Source: CALXXL01 sp964512385
Lineage (GTDB): Bacteria > Verrucomicrobiota > Lentisphaeria > Victivallales > Victivallaceae
Direction: 5' to 3'
Length of the DNA: 10,916 bases
NCBI GenBank assembly: GCA_964512385.1
Contig: CAZEHZ010000076.1
Coordinates: 1-10,916, forward strand
Below the pieces are notes generated by a model. The model saw nothing but the letters and a program-made list of their open reading frames with translations. It was not told where the DNA came from and did no database searches. This document shows, one piece after another, positions 1 through 7,454 of the stretch; position 1 is the first letter of the stretch; each line of letters starts with the position of its first letter. The position numbers and the translations under genes are program-made.

Positions 1-65
1 TGTCGGAGTCGAACCGACGACCTGATGATTACAAGTCAGCTGCTCTACCACTGAGCTAAACCGGC
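1..65 (-). tRNA. tRNA-Thr(UGU), 3' end cut by window edge
   Basis: Read on the - strand this folds as a tRNA. The 5' acceptor strand GCCGGTT begins at position 65, the D-arm is GCTC/GAGC, the anticodon loop is CTTGTAA with anticodon UGU (threonine), and the T-arm GTCGG-TTCGACT-CCGAC carries the invariant TTC. The window stops one base into the 3' acceptor strand, so the last acceptor bases, discriminator and any CCA lie outside. The anticodon stem GCUGA/UCAUC has one mismatch, C28 against U42, where most tRNA-Thr have a C-G pair. The other four pairs are normal and identity elements in the loop look intact, so I treat it as functional. Confidence 0.95.
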
Positions 66-78
66 GAAGAACTCTTTT

Positions 79-106
79 AAGATAATGTCAAATGGAAAAA
101 ATGCAA
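79..106 (-). promoter_or_regulatory. Candidate sigma-70-type promoter for tRNA-Thr
   Basis: On the - strand a TTGCAT element (positions 106-101) is followed after 16 nt by TATCTT (positions 84-79). This would start transcription a few bases upstream of the tRNA 5' end at 65. Both hexamers match the consensus at four or more positions. Placement next to a tRNA supports it, but AT-rich sequence throws up such matches easily. Confidence 0.4.
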
Positions 107-216
107 GTCTTTAATGGAAGAAAATTGCGATAAACTGTTGGAATGCGGAGTGAAAAGTGGTAAAAACATAAAAAATGCGTTTTTTTAGTAGGATAATTGA
201 GAAAAAAACTTGAAAT

Positions 217-245
217 TTGAAATAAAACCATTACAGTTCTATGTT
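217..245 (+). promoter_or_regulatory. Candidate promoter for the pilus-ATPase gene run
   Basis: TTGAAA (217-222), a 17-nt spacer, then TATGTT (240-245) give a sigma-70-like arrangement about 70 nt upstream of the first coding start. It sits in a 250-nt AT-rich gap (66-316) in which I find no gene. A weaker alternative is TTGGAA (138-143) with TAAAAA (161-166), also 17 nt apart. No obvious sigma-54 GG-N10-GC element was seen, although pilus genes in some bacteria use sigma-54. Confidence 0.3.
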
Positions 246-316
246 GCATTATAAGTACGAATTCCGCTCTGAACAGGTGGCGGGTTCAATAAATATGGAT
301 TCACGGGAGATAGAAC

Positions 317-2041
317 GTGGCTAAAGATAGTAATTATGTAATAGAATTGCTGGTTGATAACGGTTTGCTTACGCAGGAGCAGGCTGATAATGCGGTGGAA
401 TATGCACGCAGTCATTCCAACGAAGAGCAGATTATTGACGCAGTGGATGCCGTTCGGATTTTGAAATATGCTCCGGACGATATGATTCTTCAGGTGCTCG
501 CCAATGAGTACGGTATGGAAATTATTGACCTGAATAACTATGATATTCCGGAAGAGGTGCTGGCCTCCCTGCCGTCAGACGTTGTTTGCACATATAATGT
601 TATTCCGGTAATGCGTCATGACGAAACTTTAACCATCGCCATGAGCGACCCCACCGATATGGATACGCTGGATGCCCTGCGTTATCTGCTTGGTCATGAT
701 GTGGATGCCGTGATAGCGCCGGCGGATCAGATTCAGCGGATTATTGACCGTCATTACCGCACGCTGGCCGACACCATGAATGAGTTTATGGGTGAAATGG
801 GGGTGGATCAGAATGAACCGGCGAAAGACATCGGTACACTGGCCGGAACTAAGGAGACATTCTCGGACGATGAAGCATCGGTGGGGCGGCTGATTTCTCT
901 GATTATTACGGAAGCGCATAAGATGCGTGCGTCCGACATTCACTTGGAACCGATGGAAAAGGATTACCGTATCCGGTATCGTATTGACGGTGTACTGCAT
1001 AAGGTGGATTCGCCGCCGAAGTTTCTGCAGGCCAGTTTAACCAGCCGGTTAAAAATCATGGCGCGTATGGATATTACCGAAAAGCGGATTCCGCAGGACG
1101 GGCGTATTCAGATCAGCATTGGCGACAAGGATTTGGACTTGCGTGTGTCGGACATTCCCACCACGCATGGAGAAAGTATTGTAATGCGTATTTTGGATAA
1201 AGCCAGTATTCAGCTGGATATTCCGAAACTTGGTTTTTTTGCCGACGATATGGAGTTGGTGCAGCGTATTATTAACTATCCGGACGGTATCTTTTTGGTA
1301 ACGGGGCCGACGGGTTCGGGTAAAACGACCAGTTTGTATGCGTTTTTGAACAGTATTAACTCGGTGGCCCGTAAGATTATTACGGTGGAAGACCCGGTGG
1401 AATATCTGTTGCCCGGTATCAATCAGGTACAGGTGGACAGAACGGTAAATATGACTTTTGCGGCGGCACTGCGTTCTATGTTGCGTCAGGCGCCGAATAT
1501 CATCATGGTTGGGGAAATTCGAGACGTGGAAACGGCGGAAATCGCCATTAATGCGGCGTTGACCGGGCACTTGGTGTTCAGTACTCTGCATACGAACGAT
1601 GCTCCGGGTGCGGTAACTCGTTTGATAGATATGGGCGTACAGCCGTTTTTGGTGGCGTCGTCATTGCGTGCGGTGATGGCACAGCGTCTTCTGCGGCGGG
1701 TTTGCAAATATTGTATGACAGAACATGCTCCGACTGCAATGGAGGCCAGACTGCTCAATTTACCGGAAGAGTATTTGACGGGGCGGAAGTTCTATAAAGG
1801 TACCGGTTGCGAACGTTGCGGGCATACCGGCTATAAAGGACGAGTGGGGATTTATGAAATCTTTACGATCACATCAGATATTGCCGGGTTGATCTTTAAG
1901 GGAGCAACGACGGCGGGGATACGTGAAGCGGCTCGTCGAAACGGGATGCGTTCGTTGCGTGATGACGCCATTCGCAAGGCCGAAAGCGGGGTTTCAACTT
2001 TGGAAGAAGTTATCCGCGTAACCATGATGGACGAAGAATAA
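317..2041 (+). CDS. pilB: PilB/GspE-family pilus assembly ATPase, copy 1
   Basis: A 574-residue cytoplasmic secretion ATPase predicted to power pilin polymerisation through the PilC/GspF platform. Residues 1-150 form an N-terminal T2SSE_N/MshEN-like domain, without the clear arginine-containing cyclic-di-GMP motif. Next comes the catalytic core: an Asp box (ASDIHLEP), Walker A GPTGSGKTT with K336, Walker B VGEIRD with E400, and a His box (GHLVFSTLHTND). Two CxxC pairs, C463/C466 and C498/C501, make the tetracysteine zinc site that marks assembly ATPases and is absent from PilT. Length is usual for PilB/GspE. The start is GTG at 317, supported by GGGAGA at 305-310. The gene is followed 23 nt later by a second, distinct PilB. 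All core motifs are intact, so it should be an active ATPase. Whether it serves a type IV pilus or a type II secretion system cannot be settled here, although the nearby pilT favours a pilus. Confidence 0.93.
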   Translation: MAKDSNYVIELLVDNGLLTQEQADNAVEYARSHSNEEQIIDAVDAVRILKYAPDDMILQVLANEYGMEIIDLNNYDIPEEVLASLPSDVVCTYNVIPVMRHDETLTIAMSDPTDMDTLDALRYLLGHDVDAVIAPADQIQRIIDRHYRTLADTMNEFMGEMGVDQNEPAKDIGTLAGTKETFSDDEASVGRLISLIITEAHKMRASDIHLEPMEKDYRIRYRIDGVLHKVDSPPKFLQASLTSRLKIMARMDITEKRIPQDGRIQISIGDKDLDLRVSDIPTTHGESIVMRILDKASIQLDIPKLGFFADDMELVQRIINYPDGIFLVTGPTGSGKTTSLYAFLNSINSVARKIITVEDPVEYLLPGINQVQVDRTVNMTFAAALRSMLRQAPNIIMVGEIRDVETAEIAINAALTGHLVFSTLHTNDAPGAVTRLIDMGVQPFLVASSLRAVMAQRLLRRVCKYCMTEHAPTAMEARLLNLPEEYLTGRKFYKGTGCERCGHTGYKGRVGIYEIFTITSDIAGLIFKGATTAGIREAARRNGMRSLRDDAIRKAESGVSTLEEVIRVTMMDEE

Positions 2042-2064
2042 TCTAAATATAGGATATAGAAAAT

Positions 2065-3747
2065 ATGCTTGATGCTGCCAGTCAATCGTTGTGTGATCTA
2101 ATTCTCCAGGCGGGAATCGCCACGGAAGCACAACTGAGGGAGATGGAGGACGAACAGGGGCGTTCGGGTAAAGATCTGTTTGAAGTCATTGTGGATTTTG
2201 GCTTGACAACGGAAAATGACTTGATGCGCCTGATGGCCGATAGTTTGAACACGGAAGTGGTGGACTTGGAAAATATCGTGATTCCGCCAGAGGTGATTGC
2301 GTTAATGAGTCCGGAAACGGCTCGGACTTACGGTGCGATTCCGGTAGATTTTACCGATGGGATTTTAAAGGCCGCCCTGCGTAATCCGCTGAGCTTCCAA
2401 TTGCATGACGATTTGCGTTTTATTCAGGGGACGGATGTGGTTCCGTTGATAGCATTGCCGTCGCAGATTGATGCTTCAATTGAAAAATATTATCCGCCGG
2501 ACATGAGTACGGTGCGAGATGTGCTGCAGGCTTTGGAAAGCGAAGCGGACAGTATGGAAAATCCCGAAGATGTGGATTTAAGCGGCACCAGTGAAGCGCC
2601 GATTGTGCGTTATGTGGATGCGGTTATCAGTCAGGCGATTAAAGATAAAGCGTCCGACATTCACTTTGAGCCGTTTGAAAAAGAGTTCCGGATTCGTTAC
2701 CGGGTGGATGGTGCGCTGTATGAAATGCCGCCACCGCCGCTGACTTTGGCCGCCGCAATCATCAGCCGTATTAAAATTATGAGTAACCTGGATATTTCTG
2801 AACGCCGCATACCGCAGGACGGTCGTATTCAGAAACGCTATGCGGGGCGTGCGGTGGACTTGCGTGTGTCTTGTTTGCCGACAACTCACGGTGAGTCGGT
2901 AGTATTGCGTGTATTGGACCGTACCGTGGTGAATCTGAAGCTGGAAGCGTTAGGGATGAGCAGTGAAATTTTAGTAAAACTGCGTGAACTTATCCACTTG
3001 CCGAACGGCATCTTTTTGGTAACGGGGCCGACGGGTTCGGGTAAAACCACTACATTGTATTCGGCGTTGAGCGAAATTAACGTAATCGGGGATAAGCTGT
3101 TGACTGCCGAAGACCCGGTGGAATATGATATTGAAGGCTTGATACAGGTGCCGATTAACGATGCGGTGGGGATGACTTTCTATAAAGCACTGCGTGCGTT
3201 CCTGCGTCAGGACCCGGACCGGATTCTGGTAGGGGAAATTCGAGACTTTGAAACGGCGCAAACTGCTATTGAGGCGTCGCTTACCGGGCACTTTGTGTTC
3301 AGTACCCTGCATACTAACGACTCGGCGGGTGCGATTACCCGACTGGTGGATATGGGCGTGGAACCGTTCCTGATTTGCTCTTCGCTGGTTGGGGTATTGG
3401 CACAGCGTCTGATCCGGCGGGTTTGCCCGAACTGTAAAACGGCCTATACGCCGAGTGATGAAGAGTTGACCCGTTTGGATTTGGAACGTAATGACATTGG
3501 CGGACGCAAGTTCTATTACGGGCGCGGCTGTCCGGTTTGTAATCACACGGGTTATAAAGGGCGGAAAGCGATTGTGGAGCTGTTGATAATCAATCAGGAA
3601 ATTGTGGAACTGATTTCCAACAATGCCTCCAGCAGTGAAATTCAGGAATGTGCACGCAAGCATGGCATGACCACCGTGCGTGAAGACGGTCTGATGGCGA
3701 TTTTAAATGGCGAAACCACTGTAGACGAAGTATTAAGATATACCTAA
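2065..3747 (+). CDS. pilB: PilB/GspE-family pilus assembly ATPase, copy 2
   Basis: A 560-residue paralogue of the preceding gene with the same architecture. An N-terminal MshEN-like region (about residues 1-150) contains two GxxxxxxL-type helical repeats. The core has an Asp box ASDIHFEP, Walker A GPTGSGKTTT with K327, Walker B VGEIRD, His box GHFVFSTLHTND, and zinc-site cysteines C454/C457 and C489/C492. It diverges clearly from copy 1 in the N-terminal domain and linker but is very close around the nucleotide-binding motifs. The ATG at 2065 follows AGGA at 2051-2054. Both copies keep every catalytic motif, so neither looks like a decaying duplicate. They may form separate or mixed hexamers driving different pilus or pseudopilus subunits, which is inference. 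A 145-nt structured gap separates this gene from pilT. Confidence 0.93.
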   Translation: MLDAASQSLCDLILQAGIATEAQLREMEDEQGRSGKDLFEVIVDFGLTTENDLMRLMADSLNTEVVDLENIVIPPEVIALMSPETARTYGAIPVDFTDGILKAALRNPLSFQLHDDLRFIQGTDVVPLIALPSQIDASIEKYYPPDMSTVRDVLQALESEADSMENPEDVDLSGTSEAPIVRYVDAVISQAIKDKASDIHFEPFEKEFRIRYRVDGALYEMPPPPLTLAAAIISRIKIMSNLDISERRIPQDGRIQKRYAGRAVDLRVSCLPTTHGESVVLRVLDRTVVNLKLEALGMSSEILVKLRELIHLPNGIFLVTGPTGSGKTTTLYSALSEINVIGDKLLTAEDPVEYDIEGLIQVPINDAVGMTFYKALRAFLRQDPDRILVGEIRDFETAQTAIEASLTGHFVFSTLHTNDSAGAITRLVDMGVEPFLICSSLVGVLAQRLIRRVCPNCKTAYTPSDEELTRLDLERNDIGGRKFYYGRGCPVCNHTGYKGRKAIVELLIINQEIVELISNNASSSEIQECARKHGMTTVREDGLMAILNGETTVDEVLRYT

Positions 3748-3748
3748 G

Positions 3749-3847
3749 GTAAACGACACGGAAACGGGCGGTTAATTTTACGATTCAGCAGGAATGAGCG
3801 TAAAAATTGGCGGCTCGTTTACGCCGTTTGTTAAAGCGTGTTTTTTT
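3749..3847 (+). promoter_or_regulatory. Structured leader before pilT, possible attenuator
   Basis: This is the only sizeable gap within the gene run. GTAAACGA (3749-3756) can pair with TCGTTTAC (3815-3822). GCGTAAA (3798-3804) can pair with TTTACGC (3818-3824). TTTTACG (3776-3782) can pair with CGTAAAA (3799-3805), with ATTC/GAAT stacked inside. The last arm can instead pair downstream, ACGC (3821-3824) with GCGT (3836-3839), followed directly by seven T residues (3841-3847), like a weak intrinsic terminator. The pairings exclude each other, as in an attenuator. It matches no riboswitch class I know. Confidence 0.35.
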
Positions 3848-3854
3848 GAATATC

Positions 3855-3882
3855 GGCCCGGCGACGGGCTATTAATGGAGGA
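3855..3882 (+). promoter_or_regulatory. GNRA-capped hairpin just upstream of the pilT ribosome binding site
   Basis: GCCCG (3856-3860) and CGGGC (3865-3869) form a perfect five-pair GC-rich stem closed by a GCGA tetraloop, with a possible extra G-T pair outside. Seven nucleotides later comes a strong Shine-Dalgarno sequence GGAGGA (3877-3882), 10 nt from the ATG at 3893. It could be an mRNA stabiliser, a processing boundary or part of translational control. Its function is not shown by the sequence. Confidence 0.4.
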
Positions 3883-3892
3883 TGTATAGATT

Positions 3893-4990
3893 ATGACAGT
3901 TGAAATGACTGATTTGTTGCAGCTTGTAGTGGATGAAGGCGTGAGCGACTTACATATTGAAGTTGGTGCGCCGCCGCTGGTGCGTTTGCATGGGGAAATC
4001 ACCCCGTTGGATCTGCCGTGTTTGACGCCGGCGGATACGGAGCGGCTGATTAAGTCAATTTGTTCCGATGCGCACTTACAGCAGATTCAGGCCGTAGGTA
4101 CGGTGGACTTGGGTTTTGCGTTTGGCGACCAGGCACGTTTCCGTGTAAGTGCATTTAAACAAAAAGGCGTGTTTGGTACGGTGTTGCGGCAGATTCCTAA
4201 TAAGTTGCTGACGCTGGAACAGATTGGTTTGGGCGACCGTATTCGTGACTTGCTTTACCGTCCTCGTGGTCTGGTTCTGGTAACGGGGCCGACCGGTTCC
4301 GGAAAGTCCACCACGCTGGCCACCATGCTGGATATTATCAATCAGGAACGTGCCTGCCATATCATTACGATTGAAGACCCGATCGAATTTTATCACAATC
4401 ATAAAAAGAGTGTGGTTATTCAGCGTGAAATCGGTGCGGACACCACCAGTTTTAAAGAAGCACTGCGCCGGGCGTTGCGTCAGGACCCGGACGTAATTCT
4501 GGTAGGGGAAATGCGAGACTTGGAAACGATGGAAGCGGCGGTAACGGCGGCGGAAACCGGGCACTTGGTGTTCGGCACCCTGCATACCACCGGTGCGGCT
4601 CGAACCGTAGACCGTATTGTGGACGCATTCCCGACCAATCAGCAGCAGCAGATTCGTACTCAGCTGGCGTCATCTCTGGTAGCGGTAATCAGTCAGGTGC
4701 TGTTGCATCGTGGCGACAAACCGGGTCGTGTGGCCGCCTTTGAAGTAATGATTAGTACGCCGTCCATTCAGGCTTTGATTCGTGATAATAAGACGTTCCG
4801 AATCACCAGTGAACTGCAGACCGGGGCAAAATGGGGTATGTATACGCTGGATACGCACTTGGTGGAATTGTATGCCAAGGGGCTGATAAGTTATAGTGAA
4901 CTGATTACCAAATGTCAGGACGAAGAAGGCATTCTGGAAAAACTTAAACAAATGCAGTTGGCCGGTCAGCTGGAAAATGCATTGAAATAA
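3893..4990 (+). CDS. pilT: PilT-type pilus retraction ATPase
   Basis: A 365-residue protein with the compact PilT architecture: a short PAS-like N-terminal domain (opening with an SDLHIEVG Asp box), then the RecA-like core with Walker A GPTGSGKST (K138), Walker B VGEMRDLET and His box GHLVFGTLHT. There is no tetracysteine zinc site, which separates it from the two PilB copies upstream. PilT hexamers depolymerise type IV pili and drive twitching or DNA uptake. The conserved AIRNLIRE motif needed for retraction in studied PilT proteins appears here as SIQALIRD (S291-D298), so arginine, asparagine and glutamate positions are changed. The leucine, isoleucine and second arginine remain. ATG at 3893 has a strong GGAGGA 10 nt upstream. 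PilU or another PilT-like paralogue is the main alternative name. It ends 18 nt before pilC. Confidence 0.9.
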   Translation: MTVEMTDLLQLVVDEGVSDLHIEVGAPPLVRLHGEITPLDLPCLTPADTERLIKSICSDAHLQQIQAVGTVDLGFAFGDQARFRVSAFKQKGVFGTVLRQIPNKLLTLEQIGLGDRIRDLLYRPRGLVLVTGPTGSGKSTTLATMLDIINQERACHIITIEDPIEFYHNHKKSVVIQREIGADTTSFKEALRRALRQDPDVILVGEMRDLETMEAAVTAAETGHLVFGTLHTTGAARTVDRIVDAFPTNQQQQIRTQLASSLVAVISQVLLHRGDKPGRVAAFEVMISTPSIQALIRDNKTFRITSELQTGAKWGMYTLDTHLVELYAKGLISYSELITKCQDEEGILEKLKQMQLAGQLENALK

Positions 4991-5008
4991 CATAAAGGAA
5001 CTACCTAA

Positions 5009-6271
5009 ATGGCGACATACGTTTATACTGCGGTAGACGCTAACGGCAAAGAAGTAAAAGGTAAGATTCAGTCCACTACCGAAGATATGGCCGCATTGGA
5101 TTTGCGGAAGAAAGGGCTGTTCCCCACCACGGTGCGTTCGGAAATTAAAGATAAAATAGCCAAACGCCGGGTGAATAAAACCGCAAAAGAGTCCGGCGGT
5201 GCAATGTTTGTTATGGGTAAAGGTAAAATCGGGAAGAAAGACCTGATGGTGCTTACCCGGCAGATGGCAACGTTGCTGGAGGCCGGTTTGCCGTTGATTC
5301 GTGCGTTGCGCACGCTGGAACGTCAGAGTAAGAAGATGGGGCTTAAAAAGGTGCTGGGCAGTGTGGCGGATACGGTGGAAGAAGGTTCAACCTTCTCCGA
5401 AGCGCTGGCGAAACACCCGCGTACCTTTAACAAGTTGTACTTGAACATGGTGCGTGCCGGTGAAGCCGCCGGTGCGATGGACGTTATTTTGGCACGTTTA
5501 GCGTTCTTTATGGAAAAGAATGCCAAGATTATCGGTAAAATCAAGTCGGCCATGATTTACCCGTCGGCGGTAGTTATTATTGCTACGGCAATCGTAATCT
5601 TCCTGATGGTGTTTATCGTACCTAAGTTCCAGGAAATCTTTAAAGACTTGACACCGGGTAAACCGTTGCCGGCGCTTACTATGGCGGTAATGGACTGCAG
5701 TACCTACATGCAGCATAATTTCGTATCATTGTTGATTTGGATTGGTGCAATTGTGGTGGGCTATGTAATATTGAATAAGATCAGTTTCGGCAAGCTGGTG
5801 TTTGATACGATCAAATACCGGATGCCGCTGTTCGGGCCGATTGTGTCAAAAGGCAGTGTGGCGCGATTCTCCCGTACTTTAAGTACGTTGATGTCGGCGG
5901 GTGTGCCGATTTTGAATGCGTTGAACATTGTGCGTGATACCTCTGGTAATGAAGTGGTGTCCCGTGCGGTGCAGACGATACATGATGCGGTAAAAGAAGG
6001 CGAAGGCGTAGCCGGGCCGTTAAGCATCACCAATGTATTTCCGCAGATGGTGGTAAGTATGGTGGAAGTAGGCGAAGAAACCGGTCGTTTGCCGGAAATG
6101 TTGGATAAAATCGCTGAAACTTATGAAGAAGAAGTGGACCAGGCGGTGAATGCGTTGACCAGCTTGATTGAACCGTTACTGATTGTATTTTTGGGTGGTA
6201 TCGTTGGTACGTTGGTTATCGCAATGTTTATGCCGTTGATCGGGTTGATTGACGGGATGTCCGGCAACTAA
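5009..6271 (+). CDS. pilC: PilC/GspF inner-membrane platform protein
   Basis: A 420-residue polytopic membrane protein, the platform through which the cytoplasmic ATPases act on pilin or pseudopilin assembly. The N-terminal cytoplasmic segment opens with the family pattern YVYTAVDANGKEVKG. Two T2SSF domains follow, about residues 80-205 and 280-405, each opening with a similar pattern: the first around LTRQMATLLEAGLPLIRALR and the second around FSRTLSTLMSAGVPILNALN. Three hydrophobic segments are visible, about residues 185-207, 236-256 and 386-413, as expected for PilC/GspF. The length is usual. ATG at 5009 follows AAAGGAA (4994-5000). Context with two PilB and one PilT supports the pilus assignment over pure type II secretion. 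The next gene starts 11 nt after the stop, so they are likely co-transcribed. Confidence 0.94.
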   Translation: MATYVYTAVDANGKEVKGKIQSTTEDMAALDLRKKGLFPTTVRSEIKDKIAKRRVNKTAKESGGAMFVMGKGKIGKKDLMVLTRQMATLLEAGLPLIRALRTLERQSKKMGLKKVLGSVADTVEEGSTFSEALAKHPRTFNKLYLNMVRAGEAAGAMDVILARLAFFMEKNAKIIGKIKSAMIYPSAVVIIATAIVIFLMVFIVPKFQEIFKDLTPGKPLPALTMAVMDCSTYMQHNFVSLLIWIGAIVVGYVILNKISFGKLVFDTIKYRMPLFGPIVSKGSVARFSRTLSTLMSAGVPILNALNIVRDTSGNEVVSRAVQTIHDAVKEGEGVAGPLSITNVFPQMVVSMVEVGEETGRLPEMLDKIAETYEEEVDQAVNALTSLIEPLLIVFLGGIVGTLVIAMFMPLIGLIDGMSGN

Positions 6272-6282
6272 GAGGCGGAAAA

Positions 6283-7383
6283 ATGGAAAATAACAAGGTA
6301 TTTGCGGTTATATTGGCCGGTGGGCGTGGCGAGCGGTTTTGGCCGCAGAGTCGAGCCAGCCATCCTAAGCAGTTATTGCGTTTAATGGGCAATCTTACAA
6401 TGATTGAACAGGCCACGGATCGTTTGATTCCGCTGGTTCCGGTAGAGAATATCCTTGTTATAACCAATCAGGAATACGTCAATTCGATGCAGCAGTTGTT
6501 GCGGCGTATTCCCTCTGGAAATATTATTGGAGAATTGACCGGGCTGGACACGGCGCCGTGTATGGCGTTGGCGGCGGGGATTATCCGGGCCAGAGCCGGA
6601 GCGGACGGCGACCCGGTTATGGTGGTGTCGCCGGCCGACCATATAATTCGGAACAGCGGTCGTTTTCGGGAGATTATGGCCGATGCGGTGGCGTATGCTG
6701 CTAAAAATGAGGTTTTGGTAACCTTAGGGGTTAAGCCGCGCTTCCTCAGTACCGGGTTTGGCTATGTCAAGCACGGCATTTTGCTTGAGCAGACCGAGCA
6801 TACCAGAATTTTTCAGGTGGAGTCATTCACTGAAAAGCCGAATTCGGCCATTGCGGAAGCCTGTATTGCCTCTGGCCGATGCTGGTGGAACAGTGGATTT
6901 TTTGTATGGCGGCACAGTGTGATTATGAACGCCATGCAAGAGGTGGCCCCCGGCTTGCATAAGTTGGCGGCCGAGGCTGAACTGGCGGAATTGGAGCATG
7001 ATTTGTTGCCGGTATTGCGCAGTGGTTATGCGGCATTAAGCCGGAACTCCATTGATTACGCCATTATGGAAAAAACCGGTAACATTGTCGTTGCGGAGGT
7101 GGATTTTGACTGGGAGGATGTCGGCAGTTGGACCTCTATGCGCAGTCAAACCCGTGCCGGAGCGAATAACAACGTAGTACGTGGTTTATTTGCCTCGCTG
7201 GACACCTACGATTGTTGTGTAGTCAGCACGCCGGGGCATTTGGTGGCAACGATAGATGTTCGGGATTTGATAATTGTTCATACCGATGATGCCACTTTAG
7301 TTTGTTCCGAAAAATCGGCTCAGCGGGTAAAAGAGCTGGTGCAGAAACTTAATAAGAACCCGGAAATGCAGAAATTCTTGTAA
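6283..7383 (+). CDS. manC: Mannose-1-phosphate guanylyltransferase (monofunctional)
   Basis: Makes GDP-mannose from mannose-1-phosphate and GTP, a precursor for polysaccharides and glycosylation. The nucleotidyltransferase signature is at the N-terminus: LAGGRGERFWPQSR, then HPKQ. Further family motifs are SPADH, the FTEKP sugar-phosphate motif, WNSGFFVW, SIDYAIMEKT and FDWEDVGSW. At 366 residues it ends after the left-handed beta-helix-like tail and lacks the C-terminal phosphomannose isomerase cupin of the longer bifunctional ManC/AlgA type. ATG at 6283 follows AGAGG (6271-6275), only 11 nt after pilC. Its position in the pilus gene run suggests a role in surface glycans or in glycosylation of surface proteins, which is inference. 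Specificity for mannose rather than another hexose phosphate rests on family resemblance. Confidence 0.9.
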   Translation: MENNKVFAVILAGGRGERFWPQSRASHPKQLLRLMGNLTMIEQATDRLIPLVPVENILVITNQEYVNSMQQLLRRIPSGNIIGELTGLDTAPCMALAAGIIRARAGADGDPVMVVSPADHIIRNSGRFREIMADAVAYAAKNEVLVTLGVKPRFLSTGFGYVKHGILLEQTEHTRIFQVESFTEKPNSAIAEACIASGRCWWNSGFFVWRHSVIMNAMQEVAPGLHKLAAEAELAELEHDLLPVLRSGYAALSRNSIDYAIMEKTGNIVVAEVDFDWEDVGSWTSMRSQTRAGANNNVVRGLFASLDTYDCCVVSTPGHLVATIDVRDLIIVHTDDATLVCSEKSAQRVKELVQKLNKNPEMQKFL

Positions 7384-7454
7384 TTGCTTTTTTTTAGCAT
7401 AGTGTTGCAGGTTAAAACGGCAGAGTCTTGGAGCGGGTTTGGAGTGAAAATATC

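Noticed and set aside
170..185. Perfect A6/T6 hairpin with a TGCG loop in the left intergenic region
   Set aside because: The stem is only A-T pairs and no gene ends nearby on either strand, so a terminator is unlikely. It is probably chance in AT-rich sequence.
1049..4585. Long open frames on the - strand inside all three ATPase genes (about 180, 230 and 169 codons) that resemble one another
   Set aside because: They resemble each other because they lie opposite homologous coding sequence in the same relative frame. They have low-complexity, basic compositions and the + strand genes are fully explained by known families.
7388..7395. T8 run right after the manC stop, as an intrinsic terminator
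   Set aside because: The only preceding stem is a weak AATT/AATT pairing. The next gene follows 71 nt later on the same strand, so termination here is not supported.
7428..7454. Upstream TTG start adding nine residues to coaX
   Set aside because: There is no good ribosome binding site for it, while ATG 7455 has GGAG at suitable distance.
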